Of a DNA stretch of 64,000 nt, positions 1 through 16,320 are shown one piece after another. This DNA is from Kribbella aluminosa (GTDB taxonomy: Bacteria > Actinomycetota > Actinomycetes > Propionibacteriales > Kribbellaceae): positions 1,860,001 to 1,924,000 of the forward strand of contig NZ_JAGINT010000001.1 of assembly GCF_017876295.1 (NCBI RefSeq). The letters are read 5' to 3'. The notes under the pieces were generated by a model. The model had not been told where the DNA came from. It worked only from the letters and a program-made list of their open reading frames with translations, and did not search any database. The first letter of the stretch is position 1. Each line of letters begins with the position of its first letter. The translations under genes were made by a program, and so were the position numbers.

Positions 1-1049
<1,049 letters not shown>

Positions 1050-1050
<1 letters not shown>

Positions 1051-1120
1051 GCGAGCGAAGCGAGTTCATCATCAAGCACAGCGCGCTTCGTGCCTCATCC
1101 GCGCCCGGAGCGAAGCGAGG
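1050..1120. repeat. GAGCGAAGCGAG-type intergenic repeats between argF and argR
   Basis: Two copies of the motif GAGCGAAGCGAG lie in the argF-argR gap, at about 1054-1065 and 1108-1119. The second supplies the purine-rich ribosome-binding stretch (GCGAGG, 1115-1120) just before the argR ATG. A related copy in reverse orientation occurs at 21192-21224, before the HAD phosphatase gene. Short interspersed repeats of this kind are, from general knowledge, common in Nocardioidaceae-like genomes; their role is not visible here. Confidence 0.6.
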
Positions 1121-1126
1121 ACGTGG

Positions 1127-1681
1127 ATGAGCTACGCCGTACCGACCACCAAGACCGCGCGGCAGCAGCGGATCGTCGATCTGCTCGGGCGGCAGCCGGT
1201 GCGGTCCCAGACCGAGCTGGCCGACCTGCTCGCCGCGTCCGGCCTGGTGGTCGGGCAGGCGACGCTGTCGCGGGACCTGGTGGAGATCGGTGCGGTCAAG
1301 GTCCGCGACGCGACCGGCCAGCTCGTGTACGCCGTACCGGGGGAGGGCGGTGACCGTACGCCGCGTGCCGGCGAGGCCGCCGCGTTCGAGGCGCGGCTGG
1401 CCCGGGTCGCGTCCGAACTCCTGGTCTCCGCCGAGGGCAGCGCCAACCTGGTCATCCTCCGAACCCCGCCGGGTGCGGCCCAGTACTTCGCGTCGGCGAT
1501 CGACCACGTGGGTCTGGACGACGTCCTCGGCACCATCGCCGGCGACGACACCGTCATGGTCGTCTCCCGCAAGCCCACCGGAGGTGAGGCCCTCGCAGCC
1601 CGCTTCCTGAGCCTGGCCCAGCGCGCCGAGGCCAGGCCCGACCGACCGGCGCAGCCATTGAAGGATCTGACGGTCGACTAG
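1127..1681 (+). CDS. argR: Arginine repressor
   Basis: Arginine-sensing transcription factor of the ArgR/AhrC family. The N-terminal winged-helix domain includes [20 protein letters not shown] and the recognition helix segment [15 protein letters not shown] (about residues 12-66). The C-terminal oligomerisation/arginine domain includes the [12 protein letters not shown] and [12 protein letters not shown] segments; GTIAGDDT is the family's arginine-binding signature. At 184 residues it is slightly longer than the usual 150-170, through a C-terminal tail. It follows argF in the same direction and probably represses this operon; I could not pick out a convincing ARG box. Confidence 0.95.
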   Translation: MSYAVPTTKTARQQRIVDLLGRQPVRSQTELADLLAASGLVVGQATLSRDLVEIGAVKVRDATGQLVYAVPGEGGDRTPRAGEAAAFEARLARVASELLVSAEGSANLVILRTPPGAAQYFASAIDHVGLDDVLGTIAGDDTVMVVSRKPTGGEALAARFLSLAQRAEARPDRPAQPLKDLTVD

Positions 1682-1748
1682 CGCGAACGCTCCGGACCTC
1701 TTCCGCCAAGTACGGACCGAAGGCATCGTGCCTCCAGGGAGGAGGGCC

Positions 1749-2288
1749 ATGGGCAACTGGTTCGAGGCGCAGGTCGAGGAACACGGGGCCTCAATTCACG
1801 CCTACCTGGCCCGGCGGACTGTGAGCGGCGTCGCGGACGACCTGCTCGGCGACGTCTGGGTGGCGGCGTACAGCGCGCGGTCGTCGTACGACCCGTCGCT
1901 GGGATCTGCCCGTGCGTGGCTGTTCGGTGTCGCCCGGCATGTCCTGCACGGTTACTACCGTAAGGAGTACCGCAAGCAACGGCTCCGAGTACGACGCCTC
2001 GTCGACCGACCGATCGACGAAACAGCCGCGGTCGACGCCCGCCTGGACGCGGCCGCCCTCGGGCCCGCTCTGCGTACGGCGCTCCGTGAGCTGCCGGCCG
2101 CCGAACGTGAACTGCTGCTCCTGGTCGCCTGGGAGAACCTGACCCCGTCCGACGCCGCGCAGGTCCTCGGCATCCCGGCCGGAACCGCCAGATCCCGGCT
2201 TTACCGCGCCAGACAACGTATGGACGAACGCCTCGCCGGTTCGGGCCAAACACAGGACGAACGCACCCGGCAGGAGGCCGAACGATGA
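1749..2288 (+). CDS. ECF-family RNA polymerase sigma factor
   Basis: Small sigma-70-like factor of 179 residues. Region 2 is in the N-terminal half (AYLARRTVSGVADDLLGDVW, then GSARAWLFGVARHVL). Region 4 is in the C-terminal half (LRELPAAERELLLLVAWENL, then SDAAQVLGIPAGTARSRLYR), a clear helix-turn-helix. The ATG at 1749 is preferred over the GTG at 1728 because GGAGGAGG (1738-1745) lies just upstream of it. The stop overlaps the next gene by four bases (ATGA), so the pair is translationally coupled, as usual for a sigma factor with its regulator. It interrupts the order argR-argG-argH seen in relatives. Confidence 0.9.
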   Translation: MGNWFEAQVEEHGASIHAYLARRTVSGVADDLLGDVWVAAYSARSSYDPSLGSARAWLFGVARHVLHGYYRKEYRKQRLRVRRLVDRPIDETAAVDARLDAAALGPALRTALRELPAAERELLLLVAWENLTPSDAAQVLGIPAGTARSRLYRARQRMDERLAGSGQTQDERTRQEAER

Positions 2289-2929
2289 ACACCACCAACC
2301 ACTGGGACGAGCTGAAATCCGCCGGCCAGGTCGTACCGCCATCACCCGAAGTCCTCGCGCATGCGCGAGGACGCCTCGAGACAACCCAACGTCGACCTAC
2401 CCGCCGCCCACTGGTTGCCCTGGTCGCGGCAGGTGCGGCGACCGCTGCGGTGATCGGCGGAGTCGCCGTCTACCGACACGACGCGGGACAGGTCTCAGGG
2501 ACGCCGGCTCCGACGCCCGCTCCGGCCGTTCCGAGCCAGGGCGCCGCCGCATCCTGTGTTTCCGCCTATTCGCTCGAGCAGTTGAAGAAGCGGCCCTTCG
2601 CCTTCGACGGAACCGTGCTGTCCGTCGCACCTGCACCGCAGCGGGGACCGCTGCCGGCGTACGCCCTGACTTTCGCAGTGAACCAATGGTTCACGTCGAG
2701 TAAGCCACCCAAGCAGGTGGTGCTCGTGACCTACAGACCCCCGGGCGTCACGAGCATGCCCAGCGAGTCCGGGCCGGTGTACACGGTTGGCAGCCGGCTG
2801 TTGGTCACAGGCGCTGTATCCGATCCGACGAGCCGGGGCTCGGAGACGCTCCTCCTGTGGGGCTGCGGGTTCAGCCGGCCGTACAACCCGACGGATGCCG
2901 CGACCTGGCGGAAGGCGTTTGGCAAGTGA
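2285..2929 (+). CDS. Single-pass membrane protein coupled to ECF sigma factor (possible anti-sigma)
   Basis: A 214-residue protein with a cytoplasmic N-terminus of about 45 residues, one hydrophobic segment (LVALVAAGAATAAVIGGVAV, about residues 43-63), a Pro/Ala linker and an extracytoplasmic domain with two Cys (near residues 83 and 196). This layout and the ATGA overlap with the sigma gene suggest it senses something outside and controls the sigma factor. The short N-terminus lacks an obvious HxxxCxxC zinc anti-sigma motif, so the role is inferred from context only. The C-terminal domain is not recognised. Confidence 0.6.
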   Translation: MNTTNHWDELKSAGQVVPPSPEVLAHARGRLETTQRRPTRRPLVALVAAGAATAAVIGGVAVYRHDAGQVSGTPAPTPAPAVPSQGAAASCVSAYSLEQLKKRPFAFDGTVLSVAPAPQRGPLPAYALTFAVNQWFTSSKPPKQVVLVTYRPPGVTSMPSESGPVYTVGSRLLVTGAVSDPTSRGSETLLLWGCGFSRPYNPTDAATWRKAFGK

Positions 2930-2933
2930 CTGA

Positions 2934-4361
<1,428 letters not shown>

Positions 4362-4513
4362 CCCACCACCGGCCAGGCCCGACTCCACCCACCGGCCGGA
4401 CGCGCCACCTGCCTGGGCTAACCACCCTCCGGCCGGACACGGCGGGCTTGACGCGACCCACTGGCCGGTCCGGCTGCTGCCGACCACCAGCGCGGGACAG
4501 CTCTGTAAACAGC

Positions 4514-4553
4514 CCGGCGGGTGAGCCGGCCGGAGGACCGGCGCACCCGCCGG
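4514..4553 (+). terminator. Hairpin between argH and the DNA glycosylase gene
   Basis: CCGGCGGGTG (4514-4523) pairs perfectly with CACCCGCCGG (4544-4553). Inside the loop GCCGG (4525-4529) pairs with CCGGC (4538-4542), extending the stem after one mismatch. No T-run follows, as is usual in actinobacteria. It ends 18 bases before the glycosylase ATG, so it could end argH transcription or act in the mRNA leader of the next gene. The rest of 4362-4513 carries several imprecise CCACCGGCC repeats and no gene that I can see. Confidence 0.45.
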
Positions 4554-4571
4554 TCGCCTAAGGTGCTGCGC

Positions 4572-5288
4572 ATGCGGCGTTCTGTTCTGGCTGGTCCTGT
4601 GTTGGAGGTCGCGCCGAGGTTGCTGGGAATGGTGCTGCGAAGCACCACACCAGACGGAACAGTCGCCGTCCGCCTCACCGAGGTCGAGGCGTACGACGGC
4701 GCTAACGACCCGGGCTCACACGCCTACCGCGGCCCGACAGCCCGCACCGAGGTGATGTTCGGCCCACCCGGCCACCTGTACGTCTACTTCACCTACGGCA
4801 TGCACTTCTGCATGAACGTCGTCGCCGGCCCCGACGGCAAACCGTCCGCCGTCCTGCTCCGCGCGGGCGAGGTCATCGAAGGCCTCGACCTCGCCCGAAC
4901 CCGCCGCGGCCACCCCGCCGACCACGCGGTCGCCTTCAACCAGTCCGCCGTACGCAAAGTCCCCGTACGCAAAGTCCCCGTACGTAATGTCCCCGTACGC
5001 AAAGGCCCCGTCGCGAAGCTCCCCAAGCCGAACCCCGACCGCGACCTCGCCCGCGGCCCTGCCCGCCTGTGTGTTGCCCTCGGCATCGGACGCGAAGGCA
5101 ACGGCATCGACCTGCTCGCGAAGAACGCCCCCATCCAGCTCCTCGACGGCCCCGGCTACGACGGCGTACCGGCGACCGGCCCACGCGTCGGGCTCCGCGA
5201 CGCAGCCGACCGCCCGTGGCGCTTCTGGATCCCCAACGACCCGACGGTCTCGCCGTACCGCCCCCACGTCCCCAAGAAACGCCCCTAA
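4572..5288 (+). CDS. DNA-3-methyladenine glycosylase (AAG/MPG family)
   Basis: Base-excision repair enzyme that removes alkylated purines. The 238-residue protein has the family's [20 protein letters not shown] segment (catalytic Glu region), [20 protein letters not shown], and [18 protein letters not shown] 4572 is preferred over an in-frame GTG at 4521 inside the upstream hairpin; AAGGTG (4560-4565) serves as ribosome-binding site. Oddity: residues about 127-146 are four 15-bp tandem repeats (4950-5009) coding VRKVP-like pentapeptides, an insertion in a loop before the conserved GPARLC core. The stop overlaps the stop of the convergent gene. Confidence 0.93.
   Translation: MRRSVLAGPVLEVAPRLLGMVLRSTTPDGTVAVRLTEVEAYDGANDPGSHAYRGPTARTEVMFGPPGHLYVYFTYGMHFCMNVVAGPDGKPSAVLLRAGEVIEGLDLARTRRGHPADHAVAFNQSAVRKVPVRKVPVRNVPVRKGPVAKLPKPNPDRDLARGPARLCVALGIGREGNGIDLLAKNAPIQLLDGPGYDGVPATGPRVGLRDAADRPWRFWIPNDPTVSPYRPHVPKKRP
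4950..5009 (+). repeat. Four 15-bp tandem repeats inside the glycosylase gene
   Basis: The unit GTACGCAAAGTCCCC occurs at 4950-4964 and 4965-4979 exactly, then with two changes at 4980-4994 and one change at 4995-5009. Each unit encodes Val-Arg-Lys/Asn-Val/Gly-Pro, so copy number can change without breaking the frame. The result is a basic, proline-spaced loop. Confidence 0.95.
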
Positions 5289-6232
5289 CGCCGCGCCAAC
5301 TCCAGCACATAATCCAGCTGCGGCAACCCGTGCTCCACCTCCGGATCCGGGAAGAGCCCGACATGCTGAACGCCGGCCGCCTCCAACCCGTCGATGTGCG
5401 CGGCCGCGTCCTCCACCGTCCCGATCGCACCGATCGCCGTCCACCACTCGCTCGGCATCCCGACCAGCCCGGCCTCGCCGCTCGCGTCGTACAGCTTCTG
5501 CAACTCGTCGAAGAACGGCAACGCGGTCAACTGCGGCGCCCGATCGGCGATCCGCCACCCGAGCCACGGCGCGGTCCACTCGTACGCCGACTTCCGGTCC
5601 TCCCGCACGCACATCGCCGTGAACGTCGCGACCACGAACCCCTCGGGCGACCCGGCGTACTCCACCGATTGCCGCACGTACGCCGCGGTCGCCGGCTCCG
5701 CGAGCACGACCCCGTCCGCGACCCGCCCCGCGAGCGCCATCGACTTCGGCCCCTGCACGCCGAGCAGGATCGGCGGCACCACGGCCGGCGGCGCGTCGAG
5801 CTTCACCTTGTCGAGGTACACCTCCTTGCCCTCGAAGCTGACCTCCTCGCCGCGCAGCAACCGGGCGACACTCGTGGTGACCTCCTCGAGCGCTGTCAGC
5901 GGCGACTTCGGCCGTACCCCCATCTGCCCCATCCACGACTGCACGCCATGACCGATGCCGGGCAGGAAGCGCCCCGGCCCGAGCGCCTCCAGCGTCGCGA
6001 ACTCCATCGCGGTCACGGCCGCCGTCCGCACCACGCCCGGCACGATCCCGAGCCCGACGGTCAACCGCTCGGTCGAGGTCAGCGCGGCCGACACCAGCGA
6101 CGGTCCGGCGGTGAAGAAGCAGTCCTCGATGATCCACAGCTCGTCCGCCCCACCCTGGTCGAGCCGGCGTGCCACGTCGGTGACGAGCGCGGCCGGATAG
6201 GTACGCGGGAAGCACATTCCGATAGCGGTCAT
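5285..6232 (-). CDS. LLM-class (luciferase-like, F420-type) oxidoreductase
   Basis: TIM-barrel flavin- or F420-dependent oxidoreductase. The 315-residue form begins [15 protein letters not shown]. Family features are [69 protein letters not shown], and a C-terminal [12 protein letters not shown] strand. A longer frame reaches a TTG at 6304, but those 24 residues are a short Arg/Ala/Glu repeat, so the ATG at 6232 is chosen; its ribosome-binding site is weak. The substrate cannot be told. The TAG stop (5285-5287) shares bases with the TAA stop of the convergent glycosylase gene. Confidence 0.85.
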   Translation of the reverse strand: MTAIGMCFPRTYPAALVTDVARRLDQGGADELWIIEDCFFTAGPSLVSAALTSTERLTVGLGIVPGVVRTAAVTAMEFATLEALGPGRFLPGIGHGVQSWMGQMGVRPKSPLTALEEVTTSVARLLRGEEVSFEGKEVYLDKVKLDAPPAVVPPILLGVQGPKSMALAGRVADGVVLAEPATAAYVRQSVEYAGSPEGFVVATFTAMCVREDRKSAYEWTAPWLGWRIADRAPQLTALPFFDELQKLYDASGEAGLVGMPSEWWTAIGAIGTVEDAAAHIDGLEAAGVQHVGLFPDPEVEHGLPQLDYVLELARR

Positions 6233-6329
6233 GGAGAGACCGTAGAAGACGCCGCCGACAGTTCGCTCGGCAGCTCGCTCGGCAGTTCGTGAAGGCCGCG
6301 TCAAAGGTGTCCACGGACCGCGAGTGAGG

Positions 6330-6359
6330 GCGACTAGGGCCCCGTGCGACGGGTAGGTT
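6330..6359 (+). promoter_or_regulatory. Possible promoter for a leaderless App1-type mRNA
   Basis: TAGGTT at 6354-6359 fits an actinobacterial -10 box (TANNNT). A weak -35-like GCGACT at about 6330-6335 lies 18 bases upstream. Transcription would begin at or next to the ATG at 6366, so the transcript would be leaderless; there is no Shine-Dalgarno sequence. Confidence 0.4.
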
Positions 6360-6365
6360 TCTGGT

Positions 6366-7403
6366 ATGGCCCGTCCGCACTACTCGTCCCGTCTCGAGGA
6401 CTGGTTCAACGCCGGGGTGCAGGTGGTGTTGCGGCGGCGCGGCTGGCAGGAGCGGATCATCCCGCAGGTCGGGTACGGCAACACCGAGTTCGTCCGCGTA
6501 CTGGCGCGCGTGGTGCTCGGCCGCGACCCTCGTAACCAGCCGCGGTACGACGAGGACCAGGTGGTGCGCGGGTGGCGCGCGTTCGTAACAGCGCCGGCGA
6601 CGAAGGTGCCGGTCACGGTGACGGTCAGCGGGCAGACGTTCGACACCGTCACCGACCGCGGCGGCTTCATCGATCTGACGGTTCCGGTGGTGCTGCCGCC
6701 GGGCTGGCACGAGATCGTGCTGGGTGTGCACGGCGACCGGCAGGCCCGGGCGCGGATCTTCGTCCCGGATCCGGACGCGACGTTCGGTCTGGTCAGCGAC
6801 ATCGACGACACCGTGATCCTCACGATGCTGCCGCGTCCGCTGATAGCAGCCTGGAACACGTTCGTACGGGACGAGCAGGCGCGCCGCGTCGTACCAGGGA
6901 TGGCAGGCCTCTACGAGGAGCTGCTGGCGGACCACCCGGGTGCGCCGATGTTCTACCTGTCGACGGGCGCGTGGAACACCGCCCCGACGCTGACCCGCTT
7001 CTTCGCACGGCACGGGTACCCGCCGGGGCCGTTGCTGATGACGGACTGGGGACCTACGAATACAGGCTGGTTCCGTAGCGGCCAGGAGCACAAGCGGACC
7101 GCCCTACGCCGACTGGCACGTGAGTTCCCGAAGGTGCAGTGGGTGCTGGTCGGTGACGACGGTCAGCACGACCCCCAGCTGTACGGCGACTTCGCGCAGA
7201 CACACCCGGACCACGTCCTCGCCATTGGCATCCGCCAGCTGACACCGGCCGAGCAGGTGCTGTCGCACGGTTTACCGGTGCCCAACGCGGACCCTGGCGC
7301 CCACGACCCGCAACGGCCGACCGCAGTCACGGTGCAAGGACCGGACGGGCACGCGCTCCGTCCGCAGCTGCGTTCGGTGCTCACGCGTCCCGAGACCACC
7401 TGA
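6366..7403 (+). CDS. App1 family (DUF2183) phosphatidate phosphatase-like protein
   Basis: A 345-residue protein with a beta-rich N-terminal part and a C-terminal HAD-like phosphatase domain. Seen are the nucleophile motif DIDDTVILTML (about residues 148-158), FYLSTGAWNTAPTLTRFF, and the acidic loop VLVGDDGQHDPQLYGDFA, followed by VLAIGIRQL. These match the App1/DUF2183 family, whose yeast member acts on phosphatidic acid; the bacterial substrate is not established. No signal peptide is seen. It stands alone between the oxidoreductase and tyrS. Confidence 0.85.
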   Translation: MARPHYSSRLEDWFNAGVQVVLRRRGWQERIIPQVGYGNTEFVRVLARVVLGRDPRNQPRYDEDQVVRGWRAFVTAPATKVPVTVTVSGQTFDTVTDRGGFIDLTVPVVLPPGWHEIVLGVHGDRQARARIFVPDPDATFGLVSDIDDTVILTMLPRPLIAAWNTFVRDEQARRVVPGMAGLYEELLADHPGAPMFYLSTGAWNTAPTLTRFFARHGYPPGPLLMTDWGPTNTGWFRSGQEHKRTALRRLAREFPKVQWVLVGDDGQHDPQLYGDFAQTHPDHVLAIGIRQLTPAEQVLSHGLPVPNADPGAHDPQRPTAVTVQGPDGHALRPQLRSVLTRPETT

Positions 7404-7463
7404 GCGGCTACTTCTCGCCGTACAGGACACTAGTGGTGACCGACGTACTCGAGGAGAGAACTA

Positions 7464-8757
7464 GTGACCGAACGCCGCACTCAGGTACTTGACGACCTGG
7501 AGAGCCGTGGCCTGATCGCCCACTCCACCGATCCAGACGCCCTGCGGGCCTCGATGGCGGCGGGGCCGATCACCTCGTATGTCGGTTTCGACCCCACCGC
7601 GCCCAGCCTGCACATGGGGAACCTGCTGCAGCTGCTGACCCTGCGCCGGCTCCAGCTCGCCGGCCACAACCCGATCGGGCTCGTTGGTGGCGCCACCGGA
7701 TTGATCGGTGACCCCAAGGAGACGTCCGAGCGGGTGCTGAACCCCAAGGACCTCGTCCACGAGTGGGTCGAGCGGGTGCGCGGTCAGGTCGAGAAGTTCA
7801 TCGACTTCGACCAGTCGCTGCCGAACCCGGCCCCGGATCGTCAACAACTACGACTGGACCAAGGACCTCAACACCCTCGACTTCCTGCGGGACATCGGGA
7901 AGCACTTCCCGGTGAACCGGATGCTCGGCCGTGAGGTGGTGAAGGCGCGGCTGGAGCAGGGGATCAGCTACACGGAGTTCAGCTACGTGCTGCTGCAGTC
8001 GCTGGACTTCCTGGAGCTGTACCGGCGGCACAACTGCACGCTGCAGACAGGTGGCAGCGACCAGTGGGGGAACCTGACAGCCGGCGTGGAGCTCATCCGC
8101 CGTACTGACCAGGGCAAAGCGCATGCGTTGGCGACACCACTGGTGACGAAGGCGGACGGGACCAAGTTCGGGAAGACCGAGTCCGGGACCGTGTGGCTGG
8201 ACCGGGAGCTGACGACGCCGTACGCGTTCTACCAGTTCTGGTTCAACAGCGACGACCGCGACGTGATGCAGCTGGTGCGGTTCTACACGTTCCGTACGGC
8301 GGAAGAGATCGCCGCGCTGGAGCAGGCAACTGCTGAACGCCCACAGGCCCGGGAAGCGCAACGCGTACTGGCGGATGACGTGACGACGCTGGTGCACGGT
8401 GCTGAGGAGACCCGGCGCGTGCAGGAAGCGTCGAAGGCGTTGTTCGGCCAGGGGGAGCTGGGGTCGCTGGACGGCGCCACGCTCGTCGCGGCACTCCGCG
8501 AGGCACCGCATGTGGAGTTGGGTGCGGGTGAACAGATGCCGACGTACGGCGACCTGCTGGTGAAGTCCGGGCTGGTCGCGAGCAAGTCGGCTGCCCGCCG
8601 GACGGTGTCCGAGGGCGGGGCGTACCTGAACAACGAGAAGGTGAAGGACGCGGAGTACGTGCCGGCCGCGGACGACCTGCTGCCGGGTGGTGTGCTGGTG
8701 CTGCGGCGCGGGAAGCGTTCATTTGCAGGGGTTCTGGCTTCGCCTGCGCAGGGCTGA
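7464..8757 (+). pseudogene. tyrS: Tyrosyl-tRNA synthetase, reading frame broken by +1 C (probable sequencing error)
   Basis: Class I aminoacyl-tRNA synthetase that charges tRNA-Tyr. The first frame starts at GTG 7464 behind GAGGAGAG and carries [16 protein letters not shown], with HMGN as the HIGH motif. Around 7831 the frame is lost; the correct protein resumes one frame over ([13 protein letters not shown], then LQTGGSDQWGNLTAG). The KMSKS-like loop KFGKTESG and a C-terminal S4 RNA-binding domain follow, ending at 8757. Removing one C from the run CCCC at 7831-7834 restores an uninterrupted protein of about 430 residues, normal for TyrS. Everything else is conserved, so the break is more likely an assembly error or a very recent mutation than decay. 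Confidence 0.93.
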
Positions 8758-8772
8758 CGGCTTGTCGCTGCT

Positions 8773-8804
8773 CGGATGTGGGGTGGGCTCCAATCCCACA
8801 TCCG
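8773..8804 (+). terminator. tyrS terminator-like hairpin
   Basis: CGGATGTGGG (8773-8782) pairs with CCCACATCCG (8795-8804), ten base pairs around a 12-base loop, 15 bases after the tyrS stop. A second small hairpin, TTGCC-AAC-GGCAA, follows at 8807-8819. Neither has a long T-run. The remaining sequence up to the rRNA promoter (8820-9023) shows no gene that I can support. Confidence 0.55.
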
Positions 8805-9023
8805 GGTTGCCAACGGCAAATTACAAGCCTGTGATTCAGCCCACCGGGGGCCGATTTGACCGGCCACCTGCGAGCCACGTACTGTTCTTCTTGTTGGAAG
8901 CGAGGCGCGGGACGCGAAAGCGGCCGGTCGCTCCAAAACCCCCAAAGGCTAGCTCAGCCGGAACGTGTCTTCGGACTCGGGTCGGCCAGCAGGACGCGGG
9001 TGGGGATCGAGAAAAACTGGGTC

Positions 9024-9052
9024 TTGACTCGGTGGATCTGGTCCGGTAGAGT
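9024..9052 (+). promoter_or_regulatory. rRNA operon promoter
   Basis: TTGACT (9024-9029), a 17-base spacer and TAGAGT (9047-9052) form a near-consensus sigma-70-type promoter about 295 bases before 16S. This is the best promoter in the 8758-9347 gap. Another TTGACT at 9312 has no -10 box at proper spacing. Confidence 0.75.
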
Positions 9053-9347
9053 AACGCAGGTTGCCCCGGGAGACTGGCTGCAAGGCCAAGCTGCGGTGTG
9101 CGCCCGATTCTTGAGAACTCAACAGCGTGCCGAAAGTCAATGCCGAAAGATGCATTAACCCCGTTTACAGGCATTAGATGACGATCCTTAGCCCCCCAGG
9201 TTTCTGGGTTGGGTGTGGGATGGTTGTTGTCTGTGGCGGATTCCTTTGAAATATAACGGATGACAAGTCAGTTTGATTTGTTTCTGATGTTCAAAGGATC
9301 ATTCGATGTTGTTGACTCTCTGGGCTTCGGCTCAGCTTGTCTATATT
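9053..9347 (+). promoter_or_regulatory. rRNA leader region
   Basis: Transcribed leader between the promoter and 16S, without a gene. It holds TTGAGAACTCAACAGCGTGC (about 9111-9130), a sequence I know from many actinobacterial rRNA leaders and linked to antitermination and processing. An A/T-rich stretch follows (9240-9347) where the 16S processing stem would form. The assignment comes from position and remembered similarity. Confidence 0.55.
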
Positions 9348-14528
<5,181 letters not shown>

Positions 14529-14594
14529 CCCAGGATACGGTCACCCCAGCAGCCCTTTTTGTGGTTCTGTGTTGGTTGATAGTGTTCTTATAGA

Positions 14595-14712
14595 GTTTCG
14601 GTGGCCATAGCGTCGGGGAAACACCCAGTCTCCATTCCGAACCTGGAAGTTAAGCCCTTCAGCGCCGATGGTACTGCGACCGGGAGGTCGTGGGAGAGTA
14701 GGACGCTGCCGG
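14595..14712 (+). rRNA. 5S ribosomal RNA
   Basis: About 118 bases starting GTTTCGGTGGCCATAGCG and including CATTCCGAACCTGGAAGTTA and GGGAGAGTAGGACGCTGCCG. It follows 23S after a 126-base spacer that carries the right arm of the 23S processing stem. The ends are approximate. Confidence 0.96.
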
Positions 14713-14722
14713 ACATTCACAC

Positions 14723-14758
14723 TGTTAAGGGCCACCCCGCGAGGGGTGGCCCTTAACA
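14723..14758 (+). terminator. rRNA operon terminator
   Basis: A perfect 16-bp stem, TGTTAAGGGCCACCCC (14723-14738) with GGGGTGGCCCTTAACA (14743-14758), closed by the tetraloop GCGA and followed by TTTCCCC. It lies 10 bases after 5S and is the strongest intrinsic terminator in the window. Confidence 0.92.
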
Positions 14759-14891
14759 TTTCCCCAGACGAATACACACTTGATGAACGACGCGCGGTGT
14801 CCCGGCAAGCGTCGTACGTGCAAGATCGGCAGCCGCGTGTTATCGGCTTTTGCCAATTGCCGGCGTTTCCCGCTCGGGTGACGATCGAACG

Positions 14892-15950
14892 GTGACTTTG
14901 CTCGAGAAACTCGTTATGACGTCGCTCAAGCGCGAACTACCGACACGTGCAGATGCGCTTCAGGTGCTCGCGGGCGAGGACGAGCTCGTGGACGTGGTGG
15001 CTGCGGCGTTCAAGGTACGACGTGAGTTCTTCGGGCGGCGGGTGAAGCTGAATACGATCGTCAATCTGAAGAGCGGATTGTGCCCGGAGGATTGCGCCTA
15101 CTGTTCGCAGCGTCTCGGCTCGACCGCGGACATCCTGAAGTACTCGTGGATCGACTCCGTTGAGGCCGCGCAGCTCGCCGGCGATGCCGTCGCAGCCGGC
15201 GTGAAGCGGGTCTGCCTGGTTGCAAGCGGGCGCGGCCCAGGTGATCGTGATATCCGCCGCGTTGAGAGTGTGATCGGCGCGATCAAGGATGAGCACCCGC
15301 AAGTAGAAATCTGTGTCTGCCTCGGGCTGCTCCAGGCTGGGCAGGCCGAGCGGCTGCGTGCTGCCGGGGCTTACGCGTACAGCCACAACCTGAACACCAG
15401 CGAGCAGCGTTACGGCGACATCTGTACGACGCATACGTACGGGGACCGGGTCGAGACCCTGCAACGTGCGGCGCGAGGTGGGTTGTCGCCGTGCTCGGGC
15501 GCGATCTTCGGCATGGGGGAGTCGGACGACGAGATCGTCGATCTGGCATTCGCGCTGCGCGAGCTCGATCCGGACTCGGTGCCGGTGAACTTCCTGATCC
15601 CGTTCGAGGGAACGCCACTGGGAGGGCGCTGGGAGCTGACCCCGGAGAGGTGCCTGCGGATTCTCGCCCTGTTCCGTTTCTGCTTTCCGGACGTCGAGGT
15701 GCGCTTGGCCGGCGGCCGGGAGATCCATCTGCGCGGACTGCAGGTGCTGGCGCTGCACGTGGCGAACTCGATCTTCCTCGGCGACTACCTCACCAGCGAG
15801 GGGCAGCCGGGCGCTGACGATCTACAGCTGATCGCTGACGCCGGCTTCACCGTCGAGGGACTCGACCACACGACATCGCCGGATGTACGCCACGACCTGG
15901 TCACCCCCAGACGCCGCGGTGCCGGAACCAGCCCACGCAGAGACGCCTAA
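14892..15950 (+). CDS. bioB: Biotin synthase
   Basis: Radical-SAM enzyme that inserts sulfur into dethiobiotin. The cluster motif is CPEDCAYC (CxxxCxxC), followed by [10 protein letters not shown]. Later segments are [66 protein letters not shown] and [11 protein letters not shown]. With the GTG at 14892 the protein has 352 residues; an ATG at 14916 is also possible, and neither has a clear ribosome-binding site. It is the first gene after the rRNA operon. No bioA, bioF or bioD is nearby, so biotin synthesis is split in this genome. Confidence 0.95.
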   Translation: MTLLEKLVMTSLKRELPTRADALQVLAGEDELVDVVAAAFKVRREFFGRRVKLNTIVNLKSGLCPEDCAYCSQRLGSTADILKYSWIDSVEAAQLAGDAVAAGVKRVCLVASGRGPGDRDIRRVESVIGAIKDEHPQVEICVCLGLLQAGQAERLRAAGAYAYSHNLNTSEQRYGDICTTHTYGDRVETLQRAARGGLSPCSGAIFGMGESDDEIVDLAFALRELDPDSVPVNFLIPFEGTPLGGRWELTPERCLRILALFRFCFPDVEVRLAGGREIHLRGLQVLALHVANSIFLGDYLTSEGQPGADDLQLIADAGFTVEGLDHTTSPDVRHDLVTPRRRGAGTSPRRDA

Positions 15951-15954
15951 CGCC

Positions 15955-16320
15955 GTGACGCCCGAGCTGGTGCGCGGGCTGGTGCCTGAGGTTGTGGCGC
16001 TGGAGGTGGTGCGCGGAGCGGTGCCTGAGGCTGTGGCGCCGAAGGCGGCGCGCGTGGCGGTGGGTGCGGCGGTGGCGGTGCGTGGGGCGGTGGATGTGGT
16101 GGTGCCGGAGGGGGTGCTCGTGGCGACGGTTAACACAGCCCGGTCCGGTGCCCATCACGGTGCCGTCGGCCGCCAGCGTCGGCCGCGGGTGTGGTCGGCG
16201 GTGGGCGTGGCGATGGTGATCGCGGGGGTCGCCGGGTGGCGGGGGACGTGTCAGTCATCCTGGTCCTCGCCGTCGGCCACCGCTTGTGGTCGATCGGCCT
16301 GCGGGCTGTTCGGGTGGTGA
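15955..16320 (+). CDS. Unsupported Val/Ala-rich open frame downstream of bioB
   Basis: The 15951-16467 gap has no gene I recognise. One frame, from GTG 15955 to TGA 16320 (121 residues), is open and biased to Val, Ala, Arg and Gly. Its start is two imperfect 39-bp tandem repeats (15970-16008 and 16009-16047) coding VRGLVPEVVALEV-like units. Near its end it reads PRVWSAVGVAMVIAGVAGWR then GTC, spaced like the Cys-rich end of BsaP, the biotin synthase auxiliary protein often encoded right after bioB, but the two zinc-type Cys and the Arg-Arg are missing. It may be chance, a decayed bsaP, or noncoding. Confidence 0.2.
   Translation: MTPELVRGLVPEVVALEVVRGAVPEAVAPKAARVAVGAAVAVRGAVDVVVPEGVLVATVNTARSGAHHGAVGRQRRPRVWSAVGVAMVIAGVAGWRGTCQSSWSSPSATACGRSACGLFGW

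Noticed and set aside
4716..7091. 791-codon minus-strand frame
   Set aside because: Overlaps three well-supported genes (glycosylase, oxidoreductase in another frame, App1) and has no recognisable domain.
9312..9347. Second rRNA promoter (TTGACT near 9312 with TATATT near 9342)
   Set aside because: Spacing of 24 bases is too long for a sigma-70-type promoter; the region fits the processing leader better.
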